Assembly: GCF_017094485.1 (NCBI RefSeq)
Contig: NZ_CP064786.1
Coordinates: forward strand, 2,170,001-2,234,000
DNA length: 64,000 bases
Direction of reading: 5' to 3'
Origin: Natranaeroarchaeum sulfidigenes
GTDB lineage: Archaea; Halobacteriota; Halobacteria; Halobacteriales; Natronoarchaeaceae
A program made the position numbers and the translations under genes. The notes below the pieces were generated by a model. The model had not been told where the DNA came from and ran no database searches. It saw nothing but the letters and a program-made list of their open reading frames with translations. Position 1 is the first letter of the stretch; the number at the start of each line of letters is the position of its first letter. Of the stretch, positions 53,681 to 62,077 are shown piece by piece.

Positions 53681-54553
53681 ATGCCCCCCTTGACGGACGA
53701 TGGCGAGGAGAACTCTCGAACGAGCCGCAGGGCAGTACTTCAGTCGGTCGGTGGGGGGATCGGCGTCACAGCAGGCATCGGCGCGGGTGGGTACTTGACG
53801 GATGACCGATTCACCGACGAGGATGGGGATGGGATCCCCGATAGAAAAGAACGCTCCGATTCGTTTCACCGCAGGCTTACCGACCTGTTTGGTGAAAATC
53901 AGTTCGAGGGTCTTGATCCGGATCGACGAGATCTTCTACTCGATATCAGGTACATCGGTGAGGCGTCGATCGACGACAGAACGAAACGCACCATCGAACA
54001 GCGGTTCCGCGACCACGGTGTCTACGCGCAGTGGCTCGACTACCCGGGCCGATACGACCACGACCGGATCGAACGCGAGTACGGCTGGAACGCCAAGACG
54101 TTGCTCTGGGATCGAACTGGACTATACCGCGAAGAGGTCGAGCCGTTCGTCCGAGATGTTGCGGTGCAGGTCTTCGTCATCCCCGGTCACGAGTTCGAGA
54201 GGTACGGTGGACTGGTCTACAGCCCGTGGGCTAACCTGTTCGGTGGCGGCGTCGACGGCCACGTCAACGGCTTCAGTGTCGGTAACAGGGCGGTCGTCTG
54301 CGATCGTAACGACAAGTGGGAACAGGAACGGCTCCTCTTCCACGAGATTGCCCACCTCACACTGTGTCACGACGACGACCCCGACAACACGGGCGTGATG
54401 GGTACCAACGAGGAGATCGCGTTGACCGACGACGAATGGGACACGCTCCGAACGAACCTCGACGCGGTTCGGGATACGACCGGCTACGATATCGCCTTCC
54501 GAAGATGTCTCTGGGAAGGATGTCTCGAGGGAGTCGCCGACCGTCTCCAGTGA
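53681..54553 (+). CDS. Tat-exported putative zinc metalloprotease
   Basis: 290 residues. SRTSRRAVLQSVGGGIGVTAGI is a Tat signal without lipobox. DEDGDGIPDRKE (about residues 47-58) looks like a calcium-binding thrombospondin-3-type loop. The zinc motif HEIAH is at 221-225, followed by H230, D231 and a Met-turn-like VMG at 239-241. HExxH-x4-H/D plus Met-turn recalls metzincins or snapalysin. The rest has no match that I know. The protein should act outside the cell. Confidence 0.75.
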   Translation: MPPLTDDGEENSRTSRRAVLQSVGGGIGVTAGIGAGGYLTDDRFTDEDGDGIPDRKERSDSFHRRLTDLFGENQFEGLDPDRRDLLLDIRYIGEASIDDRTKRTIEQRFRDHGVYAQWLDYPGRYDHDRIEREYGWNAKTLLWDRTGLYREEVEPFVRDVAVQVFVIPGHEFERYGGLVYSPWANLFGGGVDGHVNGFSVGNRAVVCDRNDKWEQERLLFHEIAHLTLCHDDDPDNTGVMGTNEEIALTDDEWDTLRTNLDAVRDTTGYDIAFRRCLWEGCLEGVADRLQ

Positions 54554-54556
54554 TAC

Positions 54557-54745
54557 TTACCGGCCGGTCGAGACGTCCGTACTCCCACACTCCGGACAGC
54601 GGGTCAGCGTTCCGATCGATACCGCATCGAGTCGGTCCCACTCGTCGCTTCCAGGTGGTGCCTCGAACCCGCAGTTCCAGCAGTGCGACAGCATTGCTGG
54701 CTCCGTATTCCGGGACATATGTCGATATTCTACGGACTCGCTCAT
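54557..54745 (-). CDS. Small zinc-ribbon protein
   Basis: 62 residues with two CxxC pairs (HCWNCGFE and RCPECGSTDV) about 26 residues apart. A start at ATG 54745 or 54718 is possible. It resembles the many short haloarchaeal zinc-finger proteins that may regulate transcription or bind nucleic acid. It is convergent with the metalloprotease gene (3 bp between stops). Confidence 0.75.
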   Translation of the reverse strand: MSESVEYRHMSRNTEPAMLSHCWNCGFEAPPGSDEWDRLDAVSIGTLTRCPECGSTDVSTGR

Positions 54746-54805
54746 AACCTTCGAGGGTGTGCTATCGAACCGCTTGATTCACGAACGAGATATCCACCGC
54801 CAACG

Positions 54806-54813
54806 CTTATAGT
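54806..54813 (+). promoter_or_regulatory. TATA-like box before alpha/beta hydrolase gene
   Basis: CTTATAGT lies about 26 bp before the GTG at 54836. This spacing fits a leaderless transcript starting at the GTG and supports that start over a longer frame. Confidence 0.45.
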
Positions 54814-54835
54814 TCTCGTCGCTGAAAATACGTCC

Positions 54836-55528
54836 GTGCGCCGACAGACGTTCGACGGAAACTCCGACGACGAACTCGTGTTCGTCCTCGGCTGGGGGAA
54901 CAGAATCGATCACGAGAACGTCCAGTGGCTGATAGACGAGTTGACAGGGGAGTTTCGTGTCACGGTCTTTGAGCTTCCGGATACAATCAACAATTTCGTC
55001 GAGGAGTACGTACTTCCGATAGAGCGCTACGTCGAGACACTCGACTCGTTCCGGCTGCTGGGTCATAGCACCGGCGGCCTGATCGGGCCATATCTCGACG
55101 ACGCCGAGACCCGGACCTACCTCAGCCCATGGTGGGGGTACGCCGAGAACCACCAGGGGCCAGCACTAACGCTCGTCAGAAAACTGCCGATATCGGTACC
55201 GATCGTCCCGACAGAGGTGACCGAGAGAGACGCGATCGGTGAGCTAGCCACCGATCGACAGCTCTCCGAAGGAGCTGGACGCGCCGCTCCGTCGTTCCTC
55301 CGGGAGATACGGTATGCCCAGCGTGCGTTGCCACCGATCAGTGACGACGCCGTCGTCTTCTGCACCCTCAGTGATCGGCTGGTCAGTACCCGGGCGATCG
55401 GTGATCGGGTTCCCTCAGATCGGATCCGACTGTACGACGGCGGGCACGAGTTGTTCTCCTCACCGGACCGGGATCGACGGATCGACACGCTACTCACCGC
55501 CGTTCGTGACGGTCCGGACGCGCAGTAA
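54836..55528 (+). CDS. Alpha/beta hydrolase fold protein
   Basis: I take GTG 54836 as start (VRRQTFDGNSDDELVFVLGWG), 230 residues. The nucleophile elbow is GHSTGG, and the likely acid Asp and His are in CTLSDRLVSTRA and DGGHELF near the end, which together make a Ser-Asp-His triad. No signal peptide is present, so it is cytoplasmic. The substrate is unknown; esterase or thioesterase is plausible. Confidence 0.78.
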   Translation: MRRQTFDGNSDDELVFVLGWGNRIDHENVQWLIDELTGEFRVTVFELPDTINNFVEEYVLPIERYVETLDSFRLLGHSTGGLIGPYLDDAETRTYLSPWWGYAENHQGPALTLVRKLPISVPIVPTEVTERDAIGELATDRQLSEGAGRAAPSFLREIRYAQRALPPISDDAVVFCTLSDRLVSTRAIGDRVPSDRIRLYDGGHELFSSPDRDRRIDTLLTAVRDGPDAQ

Positions 55529-55576
55529 GACGCCGAGCCGAAACGGTGATGTCGCTCACACGGTTACGCTCTCTCA

Positions 55577-56587
55577 ATGGATTGTACCAAGTGCGACCGC
55601 GAGGCCGTGATGCATGCGGCGTACTCGGGATCGCATCTCTGCGAGGAACACTTCTGCGAGTCGGTCGAGAGCCGCGTCCGCCATCGCATCCGCGAGGACA
55701 GCCTCGTGCCGCGCTCGGCCACACCCGAGAACCCACAGCGATGGGTCATCGGCCTTTCGGGCGGGAAAGACAGCGTCGTCCTCACGCAAATCCTTGAGGA
55801 CACGTTTGCCAAGGATCCCCGTATCGAGCTGATTGCGCTGACGATCCACGAAGGGATCGAAGGGTACCGCGACAAAAGCGTCGACGCCTGTGAGGAGCTG
55901 GCAGCCGATCTCGACCTGCGCCACGAACTGGTCACATACGAGGAGGAGTTCGGCGTCCAGATGGACGATGTCGTCGAAAAAGACCCGGAGAACATGGCGG
56001 CATGTGCGTACTGCGGCGTCTTTCGGCGTGATCTCCTCTCGAAGTACGCCGACGAGTTCGACGCTGACAAACTATTGACCGGCCACAATCTCGATGACGA
56101 GGCCCAGACCGCCCTGATGAATTTCCTCGAAGGGAACGTCGAGCAGATGGCCAGTCACTTCCATGCGAGCCTCGGCGACTTCGATGATCGTAACCTACCG
56201 GACTCCGAGGACAGGTCGCTCGACTCCCGGTCGGATCAAGATGTGTTCGTACCGCGGGCGAAGCCGCTCCGGGACATTCCCGAGAAGGAAGTTGCCCTCT
56301 ACGCTCACCTCCGGAATCTACCCGCGCATATAACGGAGTGTCCACACTCCAGTGAAGCCTACCGAGGGGAGATCCAGCAGCTGCTCTACGACCTCGAAGA
56401 GAACCATCCCGGAACCCGACATTCGATCATGTCCGGCTACGAGGAACTGGCTGCGCTCGCAGCCGACAGTCACAACGACGACAGCGATGAGGCGAAGGAC
56501 ACCCAGGAGTGTGTTGAGTGTGGCGCGCCGACCACGCGCGAGCGGTGCCGGAAGTGCACGCTGGTCGATGCGGTCCAGTCGGTGTAA
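55577..56587 (+). CDS. ncsA: tRNA 2-thiolation protein NcsA (TtuA/Ncs6 family)
   Basis: 336 residues. An N-terminal zinc finger (CTKC, then CEEHF) is followed by the PP-loop LSGGKDSVVLTQI. The conserved CAYCGVFRRDLL and TGHNLDDEAQTALMNFL come next, and a second zinc motif (CVEC, CRKC) ends the protein. It thiolates U34 of tRNA with a SAMP-type sulfur carrier. In Haloferax the same gene lies next to ftsZ2, as here. Confidence 0.9.
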   Translation: MDCTKCDREAVMHAAYSGSHLCEEHFCESVESRVRHRIREDSLVPRSATPENPQRWVIGLSGGKDSVVLTQILEDTFAKDPRIELIALTIHEGIEGYRDKSVDACEELAADLDLRHELVTYEEEFGVQMDDVVEKDPENMAACAYCGVFRRDLLSKYADEFDADKLLTGHNLDDEAQTALMNFLEGNVEQMASHFHASLGDFDDRNLPDSEDRSLDSRSDQDVFVPRAKPLRDIPEKEVALYAHLRNLPAHITECPHSSEAYRGEIQQLLYDLEENHPGTRHSIMSGYEELAALAADSHNDDSDEAKDTQECVECGAPTTRERCRKCTLVDAVQSV

Positions 56588-56602
56588 TACGGGGAGCTGG
56601 TC

Positions 56603-56977
56603 TCACTCGCAATCATCGGAATCGAACATAACCTCGTCATCCCGAATCCAGATTCGTAGCACTTGATCGTCACAGCCCTGCGGAGCAAGTTCATACGTCT
56701 CCGTCTCCCCGTCAACCGTCACTTCGACATCGTACTCTGTCCCTGCCAGCGCGTTTTCCTCCCGTAGGGTCTCACCAGAGTCGAGTTCGTACTCCCGAGC
56801 GAGAGCCAACTCGTTCCCCGTGTACATACGAAAGTCGATTTCGACCGCTCCGGCTCGATGGTTCTCAATGTCATATGTGGTATGTCCCTCGTCGGCCTCC
56901 GTACAGCCAGCTATCGCTCCGAATGCGAGCCCACAACTGGCGGCCAGCAGCTGACGCCGGGAAGTGCTTATCGTCAC
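56603..56977 (-). CDS. Tat lipoprotein, unknown
   Basis: I start at GTG 56977 because the frame from there gives a full Tat lipoprotein signal (TISTSRRQLLAASCGLAFG, lipobox AIAGC). 124 residues. The mature protein is a short beta-rich domain (TTYDIENHRAGAVEIDFRMY, YDVEVTVDGETETYEL) with a late cysteine pair. The function is unknown. It is convergent with ncsA (15 bp) and follows ftsZ2. Confidence 0.8.
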   Translation of the reverse strand: MTISTSRRQLLAASCGLAFGAIAGCTEADEGHTTYDIENHRAGAVEIDFRMYTGNELALAREYELDSGETLREENALAGTEYDVEVTVDGETETYELAPQGCDDQVLRIWIRDDEVMFDSDDCE

Positions 56978-57046
56978 TGTAGGTGCCAGTTTGTGGTGGG
57001 GATAAATCAGGGTTTCCGACCCTCGCCGGTCAAAAAGAAGACGCAA

Positions 57047-58240
57047 CTACCGGATTACGTCGAGACCGTTCTGCTTCTCGACCGTGTCCTTCCCGCCGTC
57101 GCTCTGTGCACCGAAGCTGCCTTTGCTTCCCGAGTCGTCGAGGTTCTGGCTAGCGTCAAAGGATGCTTCGTTCGCTCCCTGGAGACTCTCACGGGACTTG
57201 TTGGCCTGCTTTTGCGTCGTCGGACCAAGCACTTGCGCGCTCTGGACGCCGGTCATGATCGCCATCACGCGGACCTTGCCCTTGTACTCCTCCTGGATTC
57301 GGGCACCCCAGATGACGTTCGCACTGGCTTCCAGACGCTCGGTGATGTTGTCCGCGATCCCTTCGGCCTCCTTCAGTGTGAGGTCGGGCCCACCAGTAAT
57401 GTGAACCAGCCCGCCGCTCGCGCCGCGGTAGTCGACATCGAGCAGTGGATGGTTCATCGCGTCTTTGACGACCTCCTCCGTCTTGTTCTTGTCCTGCGTC
57501 TCGCCGACGAGCATCACTGCGACGCCACCCTGATTCATGATGGTCGTCATGTCGGCGTAGTCCAGGTTAATCAGGCTCGGCTGGGTGATCGTTTCCGAGA
57601 TCCCCTTGACGGTCTCGGCGATAATCTGGTCCATCACCGAAAACGCCTTTCCGATCGGGAGGTTCGGCACGTACTCCAGCAGACGGTTGTTGTCGAGCAC
57701 GATGATCGAGTCGGCCTCGTCGCGCAGTTTCTCTAGACCTTCTTCTGCCTTGACTGTCCGTGCGCGCTCGACGTTGAACGGCGTCGAGACCATTCCGACG
57801 ACGATCGCCCCCTGTTCTTTGGCGATCTTCGAGACGACAGGTGCCGCACCGGTCCCGGTTCCGCCACCCATCCCCGCGGTGACGAACACCAGATCTGCGT
57901 TACCCAGCACTTCCTTGACCGTTCCCTGAGCCATCTCGGTAGCTCGCTCGCCCATCGAGGGGTCTCCGCCAGCACCGAGCCCGCTGGTCAGGGACTTACC
58001 GACCAGAATTTTCGTGTCGGCCTCGATCATCTTGAGGTGCTGTTTATCGGTGTTGATCGCGATGGTCTCGGCACCCTCGACGCCGATGTTGTACAGTCGG
58101 TTGACGGTGTTATTACCAGCACCTCCAGCGCCGACGATCACGATCCGGGGATCGCCGAACTCGTCATCGTCTGCCGCAGCATCCATCTCCCGTTTCTCCT
58201 CTTCGGCGTTTTCAAGCGCATCCTGAACAATATCTTGCAT
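57047..58240 (-). CDS. ftsZ2: Cell division protein FtsZ2
   Basis: 397 residues. The GTP-binding tubulin signature [24 protein letters not shown] at the N-terminus, and NLDYADMT in the T7-like loop are clear. The N-terminal [16 protein letters not shown] and its place beside ncsA and cdrS identify FtsZ2, which drives ring constriction. The C-terminal tail is Gln/Ser/Asp-rich. It starts 2 bp after the cdrS stop, so both are on one transcript. Confidence 0.93.
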   Translation of the reverse strand: MQDIVQDALENAEEEKREMDAAADDDEFGDPRIVIVGAGGAGNNTVNRLYNIGVEGAETIAINTDKQHLKMIEADTKILVGKSLTSGLGAGGDPSMGERATEMAQGTVKEVLGNADLVFVTAGMGGGTGTGAAPVVSKIAKEQGAIVVGMVSTPFNVERARTVKAEEGLEKLRDEADSIIVLDNNRLLEYVPNLPIGKAFSVMDQIIAETVKGISETITQPSLINLDYADMTTIMNQGGVAVMLVGETQDKNKTEEVVKDAMNHPLLDVDYRGASGGLVHITGGPDLTLKEAEGIADNITERLEASANVIWGARIQEEYKGKVRVMAIMTGVQSAQVLGPTTQKQANKSRESLQGANEASFDASQNLDDSGSKGSFGAQSDGGKDTVEKQNGLDVIR

Positions 58241-58242
58241 AG

Positions 58243-58419
58243 CTACACCTTCGCCCAGGTTCGTTTACTGGAGTTCTGGGAGGTCTCCTGTTGTTCGTCG
58301 ACCATCTCCCGGACAGCGGCCCGAATCGCCTCGCTACGATTCGGGTACTGGCCGGTGTCGACCATCTGTTCGACCGCGTCGATCTGCTGTTTCGGAATTC
58401 GCAGTGTCACACGCTCCAT
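58243..58419 (-). CDS. cdrS: CdrS, short ribbon-helix-helix regulator of division
   Basis: 58 residues from ATG 58419. The RHH core is [20 protein letters not shown], then [15 protein letters not shown]. Known haloarchaeal CdrS is a short RHH protein upstream of ftsZ2 that activates division genes. Here its stop is 2 bp before ftsZ2. A TATA-like element lies at about 58566-58580, and two dyads lie in the leader (58437-58478 and 58528-58545). Confidence 0.92.
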   Translation of the reverse strand: MERVTLRIPKQQIDAVEQMVDTGQYPNRSEAIRAAVREMVDEQQETSQNSSKRTWAKV

Positions 58420-58436
58420 ATGTTGTATTCCCCTGT

Positions 58437-58545
58437 GTAAGACGGCCGCCCTTCGTGGATACCGATCATTTGTCTTACGCCCCTCGCCACCCGACAACGC
58501 CGGATGTGAGGGGTTCCACCCCTTCGTGTAAGACAACCGTCTTAC
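58437..58545. promoter_or_regulatory. GTAAGAC/GTCTTAC dyads in cdrS-ftsZ2 promoter
   Basis: At 58528-58545 GTAAGAC-AACC-GTCTTAC is a perfect 7-bp-arm dyad near the predicted transcription start. The same half-sites occur further in at 58437-58443 (GTAAGAC) and 58472-58478 (GTCTTAC). Two spaced copies fit binding by an RHH protein such as CdrL or CdrS. Confidence 0.6.
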
Positions 58546-58634
58546 GCGACTGGAACCTCACGGGCATACATAATAAATGTAACGGCGGTTGTGACACAAA
58601 GGAGTAAACGCCGTCTTCGGTAGTGTGTGACTCT

Positions 58635-59141
58635 CTACCGAGTATCTAGCACGTCTGCAGCCGGTGTCCGACGCCCACAGCCTGGGCAGAAGGCCCAGTC
58701 CGAACGGAGCTCGTCTCCACATTCACAGAACGAACGTTTGGACGCCTTTTCCCCACAGTTCGGACAGTAAACGTGATCGTCACTCACCGTATCGCCACAC
58801 TGTGTACACGTCCTGTCGTCACGCTCGACCGACACGTCTCCTGACGACACTGTCTGACGCTCGGCAGTCGCTCGCTCGTCCTCGATAGAGACGTTTACCG
58901 TGACGTCCTGTGGCATCGATCCCTGACCCAGCCGCTCGTCCAGCCGTCGGTCGATCAACTGATCGACGCGGTCGGCGACCAGCGCGTCCAGCGAGTCCGC
59001 ATCCTGTGTCGTCCCCTCCGCCGGCTCGTGTTCCTCGATGTAGCTCCGTAGTGCCTCGCGTAACACCTCGCTTTTCGAGGCGTCGAACGACTCGATCTCC
59101 TTGACGAGGTCGTCGTCCGCCCGGAACGTAATCTTACTCAT
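58635..59141 (-). CDS. cdrL: CdrL, RHH regulator with C-terminal zinc ribbons
   Basis: 168 residues from ATG 59141. The N-terminal RHH is MSKITFRADDDLVKEIESFDA, then SEVLREALRSYIEEH. A charged middle follows, then two zinc ribbons (CTQC-x9-CPNC and CECG-x9-CPGC). CdrL lies upstream of cdrS in haloarchaea and controls it. The 215-bp gap to cdrS carries the GTAAGAC dyads. Confidence 0.92.
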   Translation of the reverse strand: MSKITFRADDDLVKEIESFDASKSEVLREALRSYIEEHEPAEGTTQDADSLDALVADRVDQLIDRRLDERLGQGSMPQDVTVNVSIEDERATAERQTVSSGDVSVERDDRTCTQCGDTVSDDHVYCPNCGEKASKRSFCECGDELRSDWAFCPGCGRRTPAADVLDTR

Positions 59142-59186
59142 TACCGCTCATCTGTCATTGTGTCGCCATCCCTTATCAACGTTCGG

Positions 59187-59201
59187 ACGTGTCTGACACG
59201 T
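59187..59201. promoter_or_regulatory. 15-bp palindrome before cdrL
   Basis: ACGTGTC-T-GACACGT is perfect around a central T. It lies 46-60 bp before the cdrL start and just upstream of a TATA-like TTGATAAGG read on the minus strand (about 59170-59178). It could be a CdrL autoregulatory site or an activator site. CTGTCAT follows it and recurs near 59150. Confidence 0.5.
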
Positions 59202-59286
59202 GTCTGTCATAGGCTGGTTCCCACTGGCACGGTGGCCGTCGATAATAACCCTTAAGTCCGACAGTGAACCAGTACTAATCGCACGC

Positions 59287-59360
59287 CCGCCCTTAGCTCA
59301 GACTGGTAGAGCAGTCGACTGTAGATCGACTTGTCCCCCGTTCAAATCGGGGAGGGCGGA
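59287..59360 (+). tRNA. tRNA-Tyr (GUA)
   Basis: The 7-bp acceptor stem CCGCCCT/AGGGCGG is complete with discriminator A. The D-arm, anticodon arm GTCGA-CTGTAGA-TCGAC with GTA at 59321-59323, and T-arm CCCCG-TTCAAAT-CGGGG are standard. CCA is not encoded and there is no intron. The TATA region (ATAATAACCCTTAAG) is near 59247-59262. The gene-poor region that begins after it may be an integrated element. Confidence 0.95.
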
Positions 59361-60504
59361 CTCGTTTTCGAGTCGAACCGGATTGACCGTACAGCGACGG
59401 TATTACCCTGTAAACCGCCCATATACGTCGAATGAGTCGAACGGGAATCCCGGTCAACTCTCCGCAGCGCGGGTTCGGTTCGGATATACTCGGGCCGAAT
59501 GGTTAAGATTTGTCACCGTCGTTACTACGCAGCGTGTGCTGGAGCCTCGGTCGTCAGACTCTGCTGTCCTCGTTACCTCGTAAGACCTCTCACAGGGGCG
59601 TCTCTCGCACCTTCGTCGCTCGGCGAGTAGTTTGGGTCCTATCGTGCCTCGCCTCTCTGCTGGCAAGCCCCAGCGACCGTCGCGGGACCTCAGACGTCGA
59701 TTACGAACTTGCCCGAATAGAACCCCCTCACTCAGTAGCCCGCTGTTGACAGTGTGATCGAAGTCTCAGTCGCCCACGCATGACCGTCCCCATCGGCGCT
59801 GTTGTCTGAACCCTCAGACGATTCCTTCCGAGTGGTTCTCTCGACTGTGGTATCCCAACCTCACCCGGAACTCCGTCTGAGGGTTCAGCGTGGGGCCCCG
59901 AGGTTCACCGATCAGTTTCATGCCAGTTGGTGACGGTGGTGCCTCCGATCCCGCCTCGCCAGAGACCCTACTCGTAACTCGTCTGCCTGAACCCTCAGCG
60001 AACTACCCCACATACCTCACCGATCTGGTCCGTCACTCTCCGGGGATCCCTCCTGATCTGTCGAGCGCAGAGTTCGGGGTTTCGGTGCCACCGGTGATAC
60101 CCTTCTCTCCCGTCACATCGATTCTCAACTCGTCTGGCCGGTCGTGGACGACTCTGCTCACACTCGAAGCGTTGGTAGATGGTATGGGCCTCGATCAACT
60201 CGATCTTCTGCTCGCGGGGACTGGAGAGGCCACTGTACCTTCAGCGTCGACCTCGGGGGAAGGGAGTCTGTGTCGTCGAGATGTCGACCTCGTCATTGTA
60301 ATCTCGTGGTCCGAGCTGGCCCTCCCCGCTCAGTCGTCCGTCAGCACCTCGCAACCGGCGCTGTCGCCCGACTCTGGGACCTTCAGTCGTCGATGAGTCC
60401 GAGGCGAAAGAGGGTGGACCCAAAACGTGGAATACCTCCTGTATGGACTCATAGAAGACGATTAGGAAAATCCTATGGACTTGGACAACGCACAATAATA
60501 CGAC
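59361..60504. other. Gene-poor stretch after tRNA-Tyr with palindromic repeats
   Basis: These 1,144 bases contain no frame with the acidic, G/C-ending codon use of neighbours. The longest (59890-60396) is Ser/Pro-rich and looks accidental. Three copies of the GTCTGA-N4-TCAGAC dyad family lie inside (59804, 59875, 59985). The stretch may be the left part of an integrated element or degraded coding DNA. Confidence 0.5.
59804..60000. repeat. Palindromic repeat cluster 1 (3 copies)
   Basis: Copies are at 59804-59819 (GTCTGA-ACCC-TCAGAC, perfect), 59875-59890 (loop GGGT, right arm TCAGCG) and 59985-60000 (GCCTGA-ACCC-TCAGCG). The second copy is the reverse orientation judged by the loop. Confidence 0.8.
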
Positions 60505-61209
60505 TCATGCTGTCGTAAGACGTCTAATCCCTCTGATTCCGTACACTATGACCAAGGCCAAAACAAATACAAAAACCACCATCACAAGTCCGGCGCTTGC
60601 GGACATGGTTGGGTCGTTGGCAGTTTCCATTATAGACACGGCCACCGCTAAAAGAAGTAGGAGGGTGTACGCCAAACCGATTAAGAAGAACGGACGACTC
60701 CATATTCTGTCCGGGGGTCCTTCTTCCCAATCGTCTCGGTGCCACGATAGGTCTACACCAGTTTTGTCATGAATCAGAGGAACAACACGGCGTCGTACCC
60801 GGGGGATAACGAGCACCCCTGCCAACATAAAAAAGAAGACCTCTCCCGTCCTCGGAACTTGAACCATGCCTGCCCAAATCAACATGATAGCAGTGAAAAT
60901 CGAAAATATCGGAAACGCTGGGTCCCATCTGCTGTCGTCTGTGCCATCTGCTGCCTCCCTTTGGTCTTTGTTCGTTATGTCCTCAGTGACTTCATCCATT
61001 TTGTTGGTATCATGATCACTCTTCTTGACCTCTTCAATATCCGATTGGATTTCATACCCACACTCCGAACAGAAATTGGGGTCCTGCTCTATTCTGACAC
61101 CGCAATTTGGACATGAATAGTCTGCTAAATTAGTTCCGCACTCGGGGCAATATTTTGCGTCTTTGGCAACTTTCGTTTTACATTTGAGACATTCTTGATT
61201 GGTTACCAT
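60505..61209 (-). CDS. AT-rich zinc-ribbon membrane protein
   Basis: I start at ATG 61209 (MVTNQECLKCKTKVAKDAKYCPECG), 234 residues. Two zinc ribbons occupy residues about 7-52 (CLKC/CPEC, CPNC/CSEC). After a hydrophilic middle there are two pairs of membrane spans (about 95-135 and 175-230). Codon use is clearly AT-richer than in the rest of the window, a sign of transfer. It is flanked by palindromic repeats on both sides. Function unknown. Confidence 0.75.
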   Translation of the reverse strand: MVTNQECLKCKTKVAKDAKYCPECGTNLADYSCPNCGVRIEQDPNFCSECGYEIQSDIEEVKKSDHDTNKMDEVTEDITNKDQREAADGTDDSRWDPAFPIFSIFTAIMLIWAGMVQVPRTGEVFFFMLAGVLVIPRVRRRVVPLIHDKTGVDLSWHRDDWEEGPPDRIWSRPFFLIGLAYTLLLLLAVAVSIMETANDPTMSASAGLVMVVFVFVLALVIVYGIRGIRRLTTA

Positions 61210-61334
61210 GTACAAACCATCTAGCCCATTATCCTTGATATTTATCCCCCTCCAGAGTTTCACGAGGCGGCCCCGCTCTCTGCGGAAAGGTCTCTTGTGA
61301 GCCCGGTTCACCGTCTCGCGTTTCGGTTCGTCCC

Positions 61335-61652
61335 GTCTGAACCCTCAGCCACTCGTCTCGTCGCACCCGTTCCCATCTCTCTGACTCGCTGGGAGGGGTC
61401 AGACGACGTTTGCTCCGTCGTTTGTCGGGGTCCACTCCCACTCCCGGTCCTTGCGGGATCGGGGTCGTGGTTCGCCCTGTCTCGACGGGTCGAAGCCCCT
61501 CCGTCTGAAGGCTCAGACGGTGAAGTACCCTGTCGTGGGTTTCTTATCTAATAAATACTCACGTCGGGTTCATCTGAACCCTCAGACGGACTCGCGGCCT
61601 CGGATGCACTGGCAACCTCGTCGACAGGGTGGTGTCGTCTGAACCTTCAGAC
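61335..61652. repeat. Palindromic repeat cluster 2 (4 copies)
   Basis: Copies: 61335-61350 (loop ACCC, right arm TCAGCC), 61503-61518 (loop AGGC, extended to CCGTCTGA/TCAGACGG), 61572-61587 (ATCTGA-ACCC-TCAGAC) and 61637-61652 (GTCTGA-ACCT-TCAGAC). The last three are 69 and 65 bp apart. Confidence 0.82.
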
Positions 61653-62077
61653 AGCTCTTCGTACTGTTAGTACCGATCTGTTTTCCCTTCATAATCCCTT
61701 TAGTACAGCTACCGTTCTACTACCGACCTACTCCACCTCACCCCCCTCGACCGCGACCGAACAGAACGTTGGCGGCGCTGACGCGCCTTGACCGCCCCGC
61801 ACCGCACGGGAAGACGGAGACGTCCCTTTGGGGGGAGGGTTCGTCCCAAAAGCCCATTACTTCGGACCTACCTAAGGAAGTGTGAGGGGCCTGACTTCCT
61901 CACCTTCCACCTTCCGACGTAGAGGGGCTTTCGTTTCCTGCACTGGGTTTCTCGACCAGACCGGAGTCGTTCCGGATTTACCGATGTCCTGTTCGTATAG
62001 CGGCCTTCAGGGGGTTCGGCTTCGCGTACTCGTCAACGAGTGTTACTAAGACCTCGGGGGCCATAAGAGTGTCGAAC
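61653..62077. other. Non-coding, possibly structured stretch
   Basis: No gene is seen. GGCGC-TGAC-GCGCC at 61774-61787 is a hairpin. A longer imperfect hairpin (GGAAGTGTGAGG paired with CCTCACCTTCC) spans about 61876-61909. TTTAGTACAG near 61700 could be a TATA box. On the minus strand the block might be a decayed transposon end or an RNA gene; neither is shown. Confidence 0.4.

Noticed and set aside
59340-59360. Attachment site copy of the tRNA-Tyr 3-prime end within the island
   Set aside because: I looked for a second copy of the T-arm and acceptor sequence up to 64000 and did not see one.
59890-60396. 168-codon frame in the gene-poor island
   Set aside because: Ser/Pro/Leu-rich, not acidic, no domain, and contains a repeat copy. 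It is more likely accidental or decayed.
61861-62040. RNase P RNA
   Set aside because: GTGAGGAAGTC on the minus strand recalls one conserved RNase P region, but the other conserved regions (ACAGAAA, GGGTGAA-type) are not found nearby.
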